Part shown: piece after piece, positions 7,818 through 17,083 of the stretch | How positions within the stretch are numbered: the stretch's first letter is position 1 | How the letters are laid out: each line of letters starts with the position of its first letter | From: Lentisphaerae bacterium GWF2_44_16 | Lineage (GTDB): Bacteria; Verrucomicrobiota; Lentisphaeria; Victivallales; GWF2-45-14 | Direction: 5' to 3' | Length of the DNA stretch: 55,009 nt | NCBI GenBank assembly: GCA_001803225.1 | Contig: MHBF01000100.1 | Location: 725 to 55,733 of the forward strand | Position numbers and translations under genes: made by a program | Notes under the pieces: model-generated | The model's input: the letters and a program-made list of their open reading frames with translations, nothing else | Told to the model about the DNA's origin: nothing | Database searches by the model: none

Positions 7818-9080
7818 GTGAAACTGGTATTCAGATTGGCGTTAATGCTGTCATTGTTTGCTCTTGTCTCATGTGCAAATAATAATCCTTTGCTGTATCC
7901 GGTAAAATCCGGCGATAAGTGGGGTTTTGCCGATAAAGATGGAAATGTTCTGGTCGCTCCTGTTTTTGATGAAGTCTCTCCGTGGGTAATCGCACATCAT
8001 AAATTTCCTGTCTGTGTGAATGGGAAATGGGGATGTATAAAAGCTGACGGTACATATCTTATTAAACCTGAATATGACGAACTTTTCCCTTTTCTTTATG
8101 GCATCGCGAAAGTCAGAATTGGGAATAAATACGGTATTATAAATGAAAACAATGAAATTGTGATCCCGATAAAATATGACCGTTTGCCCTCTTATGGAGG
8201 AGATGGTCTGTTTCATGTTTTCCTGAACGGAAAAGATTATTTTATTGACTGGGATGACAATGTTGTTTTTGACGGTTCGCCTTTCGACGCTGTTTCACAG
8301 CATGGTTTTTCTGAAGATGCTATTGGTGTTTGCAAAAATGGCAAATGGGGGTTTGCCGACACTAATGGCAAGCTTATAGTTGATATGGTCTATGAAAGTG
8401 TTGCTCATTTTTATAATGGATATGTTGCTGTGCGTACAAAAGATGGCTGGGGCATTATTGATAGGAAAGGGGAGATTATAGTAAAGCCGGCATATCACAA
8501 TATAAAGGAAGTCTCGGAAAATATGGCTGTTGTCGAGAAAGGAGATTTGTGTGGATATGTGAATACTGATGGGGCTCTTGTAATACCTTTGCGATATGAT
8601 TTTGCCGATAAATTTGTGAACGGAAAAGCTGTCGTTTGTGAAAAAGGTGTGTTTTATAAGATAGATAAAAGCGGGGAAAATCGTGAGCGAATTGAGCCTG
8701 ATTTGGATTATGTTCTGGAGAAAATTGTTCTCAGAGAGGTATTTGAGGGTTTATCCGATAAGAATATAGCAGGAGAATTTGATCTTTTTAAAAGGAAAAT
8801 AAAAAAAGAATATCCCGCTCTCAGGGAAATAAGATTCTGTATTTCCACTGATTTGCTCGGAAATTTAAAAGAACAGCCTCCTTCTGTGGATGATGAAAAA
8901 CAATCGATTCCCGTTTCTGCTATGGGTGTTCGTGATATTCCTCTGATTATGGAGATAAGATATTTATGCAGGTGCTTTAATGCCGAATACGAGATAATCG
9001 ATAAAAATACAATACTTATTCTTCCCAAAAACAAAGATAAAAAGTCCCTGCGGGAAGTAAAAATCAAGAGATTGCCATAG
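7818..9080 (+). CDS. WG-repeat lipoprotein
   Basis: 420 aa. Starting at the GTG of 7818 gives MKLVFRLALMLSLFALVSC, a lipoprotein signal with lipobox LVSC; the TTG at 7806 is too close to the AAGGAAG ribosome binding site. About eight WG repeats of roughly 36 residues follow (units NGKWGF, NGKWGC, NKYGII, DGWGII), spanning residues about 30-290. WG repeats are a surface or periplasmic beta-rich module of unknown ligand. The C-terminal 100 residues (DIPLIMEIRYLCRCFNAEYE) resemble the short N-terminal domain of secretins (STN), tentatively. The gene is more AT-rich than its neighbours. Confidence 0.82.
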   Translation: MKLVFRLALMLSLFALVSCANNNPLLYPVKSGDKWGFADKDGNVLVAPVFDEVSPWVIAHHKFPVCVNGKWGCIKADGTYLIKPEYDELFPFLYGIAKVRIGNKYGIINENNEIVIPIKYDRLPSYGGDGLFHVFLNGKDYFIDWDDNVVFDGSPFDAVSQHGFSEDAIGVCKNGKWGFADTNGKLIVDMVYESVAHFYNGYVAVRTKDGWGIIDRKGEIIVKPAYHNIKEVSENMAVVEKGDLCGYVNTDGALVIPLRYDFADKFVNGKAVVCEKGVFYKIDKSGENRERIEPDLDYVLEKIVLREVFEGLSDKNIAGEFDLFKRKIKKEYPALREIRFCISTDLLGNLKEQPPSVDDEKQSIPVSAMGVRDIPLIMEIRYLCRCFNAEYEIIDKNTILILPKNKDKKSLREVKIKRLP

Positions 9081-9127
9081 TGAACTATATAGAACCCGTG
9101 TTAAATAGAAATGATGGAAGATATTAT

Positions 9128-9155
9128 TTGAAACAATTCATCAGTTTTATACGAT
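9128..9155 (+). promoter_or_regulatory. Candidate promoter of the small ORF and radical SAM gene
   Basis: TTGAAA (9128-9133), 16 bases, TACGAT (9150-9155), in the 112-base gap upstream of the small gene. Confidence 0.3.
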
Positions 9156-9192
9156 ATTCTGTAATTAATGGCATTCATATAAAGGAAACAAC

Positions 9193-9369
9193 GTGAACGT
9201 TAGTGATAAAAAGAGACATGTTGAAATTAAAAGTGTTTCTCGTACGAAAAAACTTACTGGTTCTCTATTTGAGTATGCAGAGACGAAACCTTTTCCGTCA
9301 AGAGTAGAAATACATGAAACCTTGAAAAAAGCTATTTCATCTGGTGTGAAAAATGATAAATTACCGTGA
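9193..9369 (+). CDS. Small 58-residue protein overlapping a radical SAM gene
   Basis: GTG-started ORF of 58 aa with a strong ribosome binding site (AAAGGAAA, 8 bases upstream). It is charged and Lys-rich (MNVSDKKRHVEIKSVSRTKK at the N-terminus, then EYAETKPFPSRVEIHETLKK). There is no signal peptide and no Cys. Its last 17 bases overlap the radical SAM start at 9353, so the two are probably translationally coupled. No family is recognised. Possible roles are a leader peptide, a partner protein, or a peptide substrate; none is shown. The good start signal and the overlap are why it is called a gene. Confidence 0.55.
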   Translation: MNVSDKKRHVEIKSVSRTKKLTGSLFEYAETKPFPSRVEIHETLKKAISSGVKNDKLP

Positions 9370-10219
9370 ACCATTATTTCGGCCGCCGGCGGAGGCGGAT
9401 AGCCTGATTTTTCAGGCGGCTTACGGCTGCCCTCATAACTGTTGCCGCTTTTGCATGATGTACAAAAGCGTGCGTTATTCGGTGCGCGATAAGCATGAGC
9501 TTTTTGCGGACTTTGAAGAAGGAGCGCGGCTTTACCCGGATGCTTCCAGGATTTTTCTGGCGGATGGCGACGTGATGGTTCTGCCGTTCGGGATGCTTTG
9601 TGAATATCTGGAAAGACTCGGGAGTCTTTTTCCTCAACTTGCGAGGGTAAATGTTTATGCGAACGGAAGTTCCATACTGGATAAGACGGAAGAGCAGTTG
9701 AGAGAACTTCACAGGCTGAAACTCAATACAGTTTATGTGGGACTTGAGAGCGGGGACGAGGGACTGTTGAAACTCGTGAACAAAGGCGAGACGGCGGGAA
9801 ATATGGTCAGGGCCGTAAAGACGGCGCAGGCCTGCGGTTTGCGTTGTTCCGTTATGGCGCTCGCCGGACTCGGGGGCAGGGGGCATTCAGAAATCCACGC
9901 GCTGAAAACGGCGGAGGTTTTGAACAATATGCAGCCGCGCCTGCTTTCGGTATTGCGTTTTATAGAAGTTCCGGGTACAGTAATGTTCAAAGGTTATGAA
10001 GCCGTTTCGGAATATGAGGCCGTTCTTGAAATCAGAAAACTTATTGAAAATCTTGATTTGGAGAAAACGGTTTTCCGGGCGAATCACGCGTCGAATCCTG
10101 TTCCTCTCGGAGGGCGTTTCCCTCAGGACAAGGGCAAGCTTATAGCGGAACTTGATTATATGCTGGCTTCGCGGAAGCTTGACAGAAAGGGCCCGGGCCC
10201 CGTTCCTTTTTATCTTTAA
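9353..10219 (+). CDS. Radical SAM protein
   Basis: 288 aa. YGCPHNCCRFC gives the 4Fe-4S cluster cysteines C26, C31 and C34 (CX4CX2C), as in the subfamily with GCPHNKCTFC; C30 is an additional cysteine at the usual Lys. YREPLFRPPAEADSLIF at the N-terminus is a hallmark of this Elp3/MiaB-like subgroup. VYVGLESGDEGLL contains the conserved substrate/SAM region and SVMALAGLGG the later glycine motif. Radical SAM enzymes cleave SAM to a 5'-deoxyadenosyl radical; the substrate of this subgroup is not known to me. It overlaps the small ORF and lies 18 bases before the kinase gene. Confidence 0.88.
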   Translation: MINYREPLFRPPAEADSLIFQAAYGCPHNCCRFCMMYKSVRYSVRDKHELFADFEEGARLYPDASRIFLADGDVMVLPFGMLCEYLERLGSLFPQLARVNVYANGSSILDKTEEQLRELHRLKLNTVYVGLESGDEGLLKLVNKGETAGNMVRAVKTAQACGLRCSVMALAGLGGRGHSEIHALKTAEVLNNMQPRLLSVLRFIEVPGTVMFKGYEAVSEYEAVLEIRKLIENLDLEKTVFRANHASNPVPLGGRFPQDKGKLIAELDYMLASRKLDRKGPGPVPFYL

Positions 10220-10237
10220 ACAACGGAAAATATTAAA

Positions 10238-13200
10238 ATGAGCGATACCGCGGAAAAAAAAAGAAAAACATCCAGAGAGAAAATGGAGACGCTTTCATCG
10301 GAAGGCGGGGCACTTTCCGAACCTGTTTCAGGGGAAACAATTGTCAGCGTTCCTGAGGCTGTGACAGGAGCTGAGGCTGATTTCAAAGTTGATTCCGGGG
10401 TTATAAAAGTTCTTACCGTAAAACCGAAGGATAAATATAAATTTCAGAAGAGCCTCGGATACGGCGGCATGAAAACCGTTTTGCAGGTGAGGGACAAGGA
10501 TACGACCCGCGATATAGCGATGGCGGTTATACCGGACTCCAATAACAGGCCTGTCGACGATTTGTGCAGGTTTGTGAGGGAGGCGAGGATACTTGCGAAC
10601 CTTGAACACCCAAATATAGTCCCGATATATGATATAGGCATAGATGGAGGCAACTCACCTTATTTCACGATGAAACTTCTCAAGGGCGGGACACTCGCGG
10701 ACATTCTCAAAAAACTTACGGAGAGTGACGAAGAGTACAGAAAAAAATATGACCTGTCACGTCTTCTTCAAATTTTTCTGCGGGTTTGCAACGGCATGGC
10801 TTTCGCTCATTCCAAAAACATAATTCACCTCGACCTGAAACCTGAAAACATTCAGACCGGGGACTTCGGCGAAGTTATTATCATAGACTGGGGAATCGCC
10901 AAAATAATCGGACAGCGGGAAAAGGATGAGGACGGCAGAAAAAATGTCGGCAAGCCGCGTCCCGTTGCCGCGGGAGATGCCCAGCTCACTATGGACGGCG
11001 TAACAAAAGGTACTCCCGGGTATATGGCCCCCGAACAGGCGGCGGGCAAAAACGCGGAGAAAGATAAACGTACTGACATCTATGCGCTTGGCGGAATACT
11101 TTATGCCATTCTTACTCTTGAAGACCCGATAGACGGAGAAAGCATTCAGGGAATGCTTTGCGATACCGTCATGGGCAATATAACTCCTCCTCACGAGAGG
11201 AAGCCGGATATGCTTATTCCCTCCGCCCTTGAGGCCGTCGTCATGAAGGCGATGGCGCTTGACCCCAATGAACGCTATCAGAACGTCATGGAATTGAGAG
11301 ACGAGATTTATGCCTTTATCGGCGGATTTTGCACTGTCGCCGAAAAAGCGAGTTTCTTCAAAAAAACAGTATCGCTGATAAAAAGGCATCGCCTTACTTC
11401 TTCTTTCATAGCGATAATAATTGTACTGCTTTTTGCTCTGGGGGCTTATGCTGTTTACGATTACTCAAAGCAGACTGCCGACTGGATAAATGTTTACGAA
11501 CAGGACTTTACTAAAAGCAATCCCAACTACAACGGGCTTCTTTTTCTCGATAAGTTCCTGCAGGAAAACACCGATATATGGGCTTCCGACAACAGCGGCC
11601 TCAAAATGGAAAAGTACAACTGGCTCTGGTTCGAAAACCTTAAAATAACGGAAAACGTAAAAGTCGTCATAAAGCTTATCTGTACAGGCAATCCCGACGC
11701 CATTGAAGTATGCCTCAACTCCAGAATTGAAAAAGTCCCTTACTGGTGGAATGTTCCGACTGGATACTCATTCCAGTTCGGAGGCTACGGCGGCACGAAA
11801 GACATAATATTCAAAAACGAAGGTTACGGCGAACCGGATATTATCAATATAATTGAAAGCAAACTCCACACTGGAAAAGTGCAGGAAATAGTTTTTCAGA
11901 GAGAGGGTGAAACTCTTTCGATTATAGTGGACGGAAAGGAAACCCTGAAGGTCGTTGACCTCTTTCCTCCGATAGGCCCCAATTTAAACAGAATAGGAAT
12001 AAGGACTTTTTCTTCATCCACGAAAGTTCTTTCGGTATCGGTTTCCCGTCTGGCGCTTCCGGAAAAGGCGAGCCCCCTGATTGCCGGGGACGCTCTTGCC
12101 GAGGGCATGCACTTTGACGAGGCCATAAGCAAATATCTTACCATTGCCGAAAATTACGGCACGGGCCAGGTCGCGGAAAAAGCCCTGACCAAGGCGTACA
12201 TTACCGCCGCGACTAAATTAACCCGCGACCGTGATAAAGCCCTTCAGGAAATAAAAAAACAGATAAATGGCAGGTTTGCCAAATTCAGATATCTTGAAAT
12301 GATCCTTGAAGTCGACGCCATTGTTTCATGGAGGGAAAAGGAATATAAGAAAGCCTTTGCGCTGGTACCTGAAATATTCAAGATAAATCCTGATACCAAT
12401 ATCGTTGTGCGCCTCCTCGAATGCCAGCACCAGCCGCTTCCTCCGGCTACGGCGGCGGAACTTATGTCATGGATATGCAAAACGAAAAACCTGAAACGCC
12501 TCAATCTCTCGAACCTGGGACTTGAAACCATAGCGCCATTGAAAGACCTGCATCTGCTTTTTTTTGACTGCTCCAATAATCAGCTCGCGAATCTTGATGC
12601 CCTTGAAAAAATGGAACTCGAAACGCTTTCCTGCGCGAATAATCAGATATCCTCTCTCAAGCCGCTGCGCAATATGTCTCTGAGAGATTTGAACTGCTAC
12701 GGCAATCAGATAGCTGATCTGAAGCCGCTGAGAAAAATGTCATTGAAGCATTTCGACTGCTCAAACAACCAGATAAGCGGACTCGAAGCCTTGAAAGATA
12801 TGTCGATGGAACGTCTTATATGCAGGAACAACCGCATAAGCGATCTGAGCCCCTTGAAGGACATGCCGCTCAAATATCTTAACTTCGCTTCTAATTCAGT
12901 GGAGAGCATTCTTCCTCTCAAAAATCTCTCGCTCGAAACTCTTATCTGTTCCAATAACAGGATAAAAAATCTCCAGCCTCTCGAAGGAATGCAGTTGGAA
13001 ACCCTCGACTGTGCTTCAAACAGAATTACGGACCTTGGCCCGCTTGAAGGAATGCAGCTTGAAAACCTTGACTGCAGTGGAAACAATATATCAAGCCTGA
13101 AAGCCCTTAAAAATATGCCGCTGAAAACTCTTGAGCTTTTTGACTGTGATAAAATTACTGACCTGGGCCCGCTTTTACAGATAGAATGCCTTGAACGCCT

Positions 13201-13315
13201 CGGTCTTCCCCCGAACGCTAAAAATACGGAACTGCTGAAAAAACTTCCGGCCCTCAAAAAAATATACAGAAGCCGCAAGGAGGCTGAAGAAAATGTTCAG
13301 CCGGAAAATAAATAA
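10238..13315 (+). CDS. Membrane Ser/Thr kinase with leucine-rich repeats, WNK-like lysine placement
   Basis: 1025 aa. The kinase domain is about 68-365: glycine loop LGYGGMKTV (73-81), alphaC Glu E115, HLDLKPEN (D199, N204), DWG (217-219) and APE (264-266). The usual VAIK lysine is replaced by Ala (IAMA, A96), while K79 sits in the glycine loop exactly where eukaryotic WNK kinases place their catalytic lysine. One membrane helix lies near 388-406. The exported part has a lectin/DUF1080-like beta domain (about 420-610), a helical repeat segment (about 625-745) and about eleven internalin-like LRRs of 21-22 residues (about 750-1010). It likely couples an external binding event to cytoplasmic phosphorylation. 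The cysteine desulfurase gene starts 2 bases downstream. Confidence 0.9.
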   Translation: MSDTAEKKRKTSREKMETLSSEGGALSEPVSGETIVSVPEAVTGAEADFKVDSGVIKVLTVKPKDKYKFQKSLGYGGMKTVLQVRDKDTTRDIAMAVIPDSNNRPVDDLCRFVREARILANLEHPNIVPIYDIGIDGGNSPYFTMKLLKGGTLADILKKLTESDEEYRKKYDLSRLLQIFLRVCNGMAFAHSKNIIHLDLKPENIQTGDFGEVIIIDWGIAKIIGQREKDEDGRKNVGKPRPVAAGDAQLTMDGVTKGTPGYMAPEQAAGKNAEKDKRTDIYALGGILYAILTLEDPIDGESIQGMLCDTVMGNITPPHERKPDMLIPSALEAVVMKAMALDPNERYQNVMELRDEIYAFIGGFCTVAEKASFFKKTVSLIKRHRLTSSFIAIIIVLLFALGAYAVYDYSKQTADWINVYEQDFTKSNPNYNGLLFLDKFLQENTDIWASDNSGLKMEKYNWLWFENLKITENVKVVIKLICTGNPDAIEVCLNSRIEKVPYWWNVPTGYSFQFGGYGGTKDIIFKNEGYGEPDIINIIESKLHTGKVQEIVFQREGETLSIIVDGKETLKVVDLFPPIGPNLNRIGIRTFSSSTKVLSVSVSRLALPEKASPLIAGDALAEGMHFDEAISKYLTIAENYGTGQVAEKALTKAYITAATKLTRDRDKALQEIKKQINGRFAKFRYLEMILEVDAIVSWREKEYKKAFALVPEIFKINPDTNIVVRLLECQHQPLPPATAAELMSWICKTKNLKRLNLSNLGLETIAPLKDLHLLFFDCSNNQLANLDALEKMELETLSCANNQISSLKPLRNMSLRDLNCYGNQIADLKPLRKMSLKHFDCSNNQISGLEALKDMSMERLICRNNRISDLSPLKDMPLKYLNFASNSVESILPLKNLSLETLICSNNRIKNLQPLEGMQLETLDCASNRITDLGPLEGMQLENLDCSGNNISSLKALKNMPLKTLELFDCDKITDLGPLLQIECLERLGLPPNAKNTELLKKLPALKKIYRSRKEAEENVQPENK

Positions 13316-13317
13316 TC

Positions 13318-14466
13318 ATGAAAAGAATTTACCTCGATAATAATGCTACTACAGCCTTGCGACCGGAGGCGCTTGAGGAAATGTTGCCTTTTTTCAGGGA
13401 GCATTTCGGTAATCCATCCAGCCTTCATGAGCACGGACAGAAAGCCCGCGCCGCTGTTGACAAAGCCAGAATGAAAGTCGCCGGCTTAATCGGTGCCAGG
13501 GCCGATGAAATAATCTTTACGGCGAGCGGTTCGGAAGCTAATAATATCGCGATATCCGGTTATTTAAGTTATTTAAACGACAAGCGGCAGAAACATATTA
13601 TCAGCAGTTCCATTGAACATAAATCTGTTTACGCCCTCTGCAAGGCCATAGAAGAAAAAAAACTTGCGCGACTCACATTTCTGCCCGTTGATAACAATGG
13701 AAAAATAAACATGGAGGCCGCTCTTTCTTCCTTTTCAGAGGATACGGTGCTTGTCTCGCTGATGCTGGCTAATAACGAAACAGGAGTTATACAGCCTCTT
13801 GCGGAAATAATTCATGAAGCCCGCAAAAGAGGCATTGTCACGCACGTTGACGCGGTACAGGCGCTCGGCAAAACGCGAGTGAATGTTTCTGATATCGGAG
13901 CGGATATGCTTTCTATTTCAGCTCATAAAATAAATGCCCCCAAAGGCATTGGCGCTCTCTATATCAGGAGAGGACTGAAAATAAATCCTCTGATTTACGG
14001 AGGGGGCCATGAACGCGGTCTCAGGGCAGGGACTGAAAATGTCCCCGCAATTGTTGCTTTCGGAAAAGCCGCCGAAATACTCGCGTCTGATTTTGATGGA
14101 ATAATCGCGCATGAACTTTTCCTGAGAAACAGACTTCTTGACGGCATAAAAAAAAGAATTGAAAATATCAGGATAAACGGAGATATTTCTCAAAGCATAC
14201 CCAATACCCTGAACGTGAGTTTTACCGGTGTCGAAGCGGAAGCGCTTCTGACACGGCTTGACATGCGGGGTATTTCGGTTTCCACTGGTTCCGCGTGCAG
14301 TTCGGGCGCGTCTGAACCATCCAGAGTGTTGCGTGCGATGGGGCTTGACGCGTCTGCCGCTTACAGTGCCGTCCGCTTTTCAGTCGGTTATGACAATACA
14401 GCCGATGAAATCGACGAGACTCTTAATATCCTTGAAAAAACAATTTACGAAATGAGAAAAATTTAG
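13318..14466 (+). CDS. nifS: Cysteine desulfurase (NifS/IscS type)
   Basis: 382 aa class V PLP enzyme. LDNNATT at the N-terminus, EHKS near 100, the Schiff-base lysine K204 in SAHKINAPKG and the catalytic cysteine near 326 in STGSACSSG are all present. It removes sulfur from cysteine as a persulfide for Fe-S cluster assembly. The short SACSSG loop is of the NifS/IscS group rather than SufS. It lies 48 bases before nadA, whose product needs a 4Fe-4S cluster. NifS-type genes next to nad genes are known in other bacteria (for example the Bacillus nifS-nad locus), so a dedicated role in NadA maturation is likely but inferred. Confidence 0.93.
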   Translation: MKRIYLDNNATTALRPEALEEMLPFFREHFGNPSSLHEHGQKARAAVDKARMKVAGLIGARADEIIFTASGSEANNIAISGYLSYLNDKRQKHIISSSIEHKSVYALCKAIEEKKLARLTFLPVDNNGKINMEAALSSFSEDTVLVSLMLANNETGVIQPLAEIIHEARKRGIVTHVDAVQALGKTRVNVSDIGADMLSISAHKINAPKGIGALYIRRGLKINPLIYGGGHERGLRAGTENVPAIVAFGKAAEILASDFDGIIAHELFLRNRLLDGIKKRIENIRINGDISQSIPNTLNVSFTGVEAEALLTRLDMRGISVSTGSACSSGASEPSRVLRAMGLDASAAYSAVRFSVGYDNTADEIDETLNILEKTIYEMRKI

Positions 14467-14514
14467 ATTTCATCTGTATATTTATCGACAAGAAAAATGG
14501 AAGGGCTTCAAATC

Positions 14515-15453
14515 ATGGCATATCTCAGCGAAAAAGAAATCATTGATAAGATAAACATTCTTCGCAAAAAACTTAACGCCGTAATACTGACCCATAATTA
14601 TCAGCTTGGCGAAGTTCAGGATATCGCGGACTTTACCGGAGATTCTCTGGAACTCAGCATGAAGGCGGCAAATACCGTCGCTGATATAATAGTTTTCTGC
14701 GGTGTCAAATTCATGGCGGAGACAGCCTATATACTTTCACCTGAAAAGAAAATCCTTCTTCCGGTTATGGAGTCAGGCTGCCCGATGGCTGACATGGCTG
14801 ATGCCGACGAACTGCGCAAAGTAAAAGCCGAAAATCCCGGCGCTGTTGTCGTGTGTTATGTGAACAGCACCGCCGAGGTGAAGGCCGAATGCGATCTCTG
14901 CGTTACTTCCGCAAATGCCGTTCAAATAGTTTCGTCCATTCCGGCTGACAAGAAAATCATTTTTGTTCCCGATAAAAACCTGGGTGCTTATGTCCAGAAA
15001 AAGACCGGCAGAAATATGTTTCTCTGGCCCGGCTTCTGTCCCACTCACATGCGGATAACTCCCGAACATATCCTGAGAAAAAAAGCTGAATATCCCAATG
15101 CCGTCGTCATGGTGCATCCCGAATCGAGACCGGAAGTCATAGAACTTGCCGACGAAGTTTTAAGTACCGGGGGCATGTGCAAATTCGCAAAGGGAACAAG
15201 TAAAAATACAATTATAGTCGCCACTGAAATGGGTATCATATACCGCCTGCAGAAAGAGAATCCGGGCAAACTTTTCATCCCGGTATCTGAACAGGCCATC
15301 TGTCCCAACATGAAACTGACGCGCCTGGAAGACGTGCTTTCGGCGCTTGAAAAAGGCCGTTATGAAATAACTGTTCAGGAAAACATAAGGGTACTTGCGA
15401 AGAAACCCATCGAACGAATGCTTGAGCTCTCTGAAAAGCTAATGAAAAACTGA
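14515..15453 (+). CDS. nadA: Quinolinate synthase A
   Basis: 312 aa. It condenses iminoaspartate with dihydroxyacetone phosphate to quinolinate in NAD biosynthesis. The three 4Fe-4S ligands are in place: C89 (SGCPMADM), C175 (WPGFCPTH) and C263 (ICPNMK). THNYQ at 27-31 and FTGDSLELS at 40-48 are family signatures. ATG 14515 is preferred to ATG 14497 because GGAAGGG lies 9 bases upstream of 14515 and would fall inside the longer version. nadB and nadC are not in the window. It is followed by a long perfect inverted repeat. Confidence 0.96.
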   Translation: MAYLSEKEIIDKINILRKKLNAVILTHNYQLGEVQDIADFTGDSLELSMKAANTVADIIVFCGVKFMAETAYILSPEKKILLPVMESGCPMADMADADELRKVKAENPGAVVVCYVNSTAEVKAECDLCVTSANAVQIVSSIPADKKIIFVPDKNLGAYVQKKTGRNMFLWPGFCPTHMRITPEHILRKKAEYPNAVVMVHPESRPEVIELADEVLSTGGMCKFAKGTSKNTIIVATEMGIIYRLQKENPGKLFIPVSEQAICPNMKLTRLEDVLSALEKGRYEITVQENIRVLAKKPIERMLELSEKLMKN

Positions 15454-15454
15454 A

Positions 15455-15496
15455 AGGTAATTTCAAAAGTTTGAATTAAAACTTTTGAAATTACCT
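15455..15496. terminator. 17-bp perfect hairpin between convergent genes
   Basis: Arms 15455-15471 and 15480-15496 are perfectly complementary (AGGTAATTTCAAAAGTT on the left), with an 8-base loop. It lies between the nadA stop and the convergent flavoprotein stop. There is no separate T-run, but the arms contain AAAAG/CTTTT. It probably ends transcription from both sides. Confidence 0.6.
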
Positions 15497-15502
15497 CATA
15501 GG

Positions 15503-17083
15503 TCATGACAAATTTTTACTCATTGCCGCATCTACAGCTTTCAGGGCGTCAAGTGCTGAGCTGGTAATGCCGCCGCTGTAACCGGAACCTTCACCTATAG
15601 GATAGAGATTTTTAATGTTTATTGATGCTCCATCGGCGTTGCGGAGAATTTTTACCGGTGAGGAGGTTCTGGTTTCTGCCCCGAGAAGCATTCCATGGCT
15701 GGAAATGAATAGCGGGTAGTCTTCTTTCCATTTTCTGAAGGCAAGGGTCAGTGAATCATATATAAAATCAGGGAAAATATCGTGCATGTCCGCGGAGACA
15801 CAACCCATCTGATATGAAGATGGGTTCAGCTCTTTTGAGACTTTTCCTGAGAGGAAGTCTTCGACTTTCTGAGCAGGTACGGCCCAATTGCCGCCTCCGG
15901 CCTTGAATGCCTTTCTTTCTATTGCTTCCTGAAAGGCCATGCCGGAGAGCGGGTTGCCGGGAGTATAGTCACTGGTATGGCATGTTACAGTAATGGCGGA
16001 ATTTGAGAAGGGGAGGCCTCTGTCTGAGTAGCTCATGCCATTGACGGCAAGGAGTCCATTTTCGGATGAGGCATTGACGACTTCACCTCCGGGACACATG
16101 CAAAAGGAATAGACACCGCGCCTCCCTGGCCGGTCGGTATAAGTGAAAGAATAAGTCGCCGCGCCTATTGTCTGATTGCGCTGATATTTTTCCCCGTAGC
16201 GCATGAGATTTATGATTTCAGCCGGATGCTCAAACCGCATACCCACAGCTATAGGTTTCTGCTCCATTGCTATGCCTTTTTTATAAAGCATTTCAAGAGT
16301 ATTGCGCGCGGAGTGCCCTATGGCAAGATAGATTGCGGATGAGAGATATTCCTTTTCGCCGTTTATCACGACTCCGGATGCTTTTCCGTTTGAAATAATG
16401 AGCTCTGTCATTTTACTGCCATAGTGGATTTCGGAACCTTTTTCGAGCAGGTATTCACGCATGTTCCTGACTATTCCGCAAAGTACGTCCGTGCCGATAT
16501 AAGGTTTTGAAATGTATATTATGTTCTCCGGCGCGCCGAAGCGTATAAAGGTTTTCAAAACTTTATCGGCATAGCTGGAATTATTGACGCGGGCGAAAAG
16601 CTTGCCATCGGAATAGGCCCCGGCGCCGCCCTCTCCGAATTGAATATTCGACTCGCTGTCAAGTTCACGTGTCTTTATGAATTTGAGAATGTCCGTTGAA
16701 CGTTCCTCTATCTTTTTACCCCGTTCAAAAATAAGAGGTTTTGCGCCGCGTTCGGCAAGTTCTATCGCGGCGAAAAGACCGGCGGGTCCGAGACCTATAA
16801 TAATTGGCCTGTCTTTAAGAGTGTAGTTCGGAGCTTTAGCTTCTGTTGTTTCTGTAAACAAAGAATATTGCTCCTTATTGTCAAAGCTGTCGGGAACCCT
16901 TAGCGCAAGGGAAAGTTTGTAATAGAACTGTTTTTCATCCCCTGTATAAAGTGATTTGCCGAGTATCCTCAGAAGTTCAATATTTTCAATTCCAGTTTTC
17001 AGTTTTTCGGAAGCGGCATGGAGATACTGAGAAACTGAGTCTTTCTCAATCGCGATCTTGATGTTGTTTATGATAAGGTCCAA
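15503..17083 (-). CDS. FAD-dependent dehydrogenase of the COG2509 group
   Basis: 526 aa. The dinucleotide motif GLGPAGLFAAIELAERGA lies near residues 97-114 and is preceded by an N-terminal small domain. FGEGGAGAYSDGKL and PIGEGSGYSGGITSSALD (near the C-terminus) are the diagnostic flavin-binding segments of this large uncharacterised flavoprotein family. It is cytoplasmic and its reaction is unknown. No neighbouring gene on its strand is close: the pilin-like genes lie 107 bases upstream of its start. Confidence 0.87.
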   Translation of the reverse strand: MDLIINNIKIAIEKDSVSQYLHAASEKLKTGIENIELLRILGKSLYTGDEKQFYYKLSLALRVPDSFDNKEQYSLFTETTEAKAPNYTLKDRPIIIGLGPAGLFAAIELAERGAKPLIFERGKKIEERSTDILKFIKTRELDSESNIQFGEGGAGAYSDGKLFARVNNSSYADKVLKTFIRFGAPENIIYISKPYIGTDVLCGIVRNMREYLLEKGSEIHYGSKMTELIISNGKASGVVINGEKEYLSSAIYLAIGHSARNTLEMLYKKGIAMEQKPIAVGMRFEHPAEIINLMRYGEKYQRNQTIGAATYSFTYTDRPGRRGVYSFCMCPGGEVVNASSENGLLAVNGMSYSDRGLPFSNSAITVTCHTSDYTPGNPLSGMAFQEAIERKAFKAGGGNWAVPAQKVEDFLSGKVSKELNPSSYQMGCVSADMHDIFPDFIYDSLTLAFRKWKEDYPLFISSHGMLLGAETRTSSPVKILRNADGASINIKNLYPIGEGSGYSGGITSSALDALKAVDAAMSKNLS

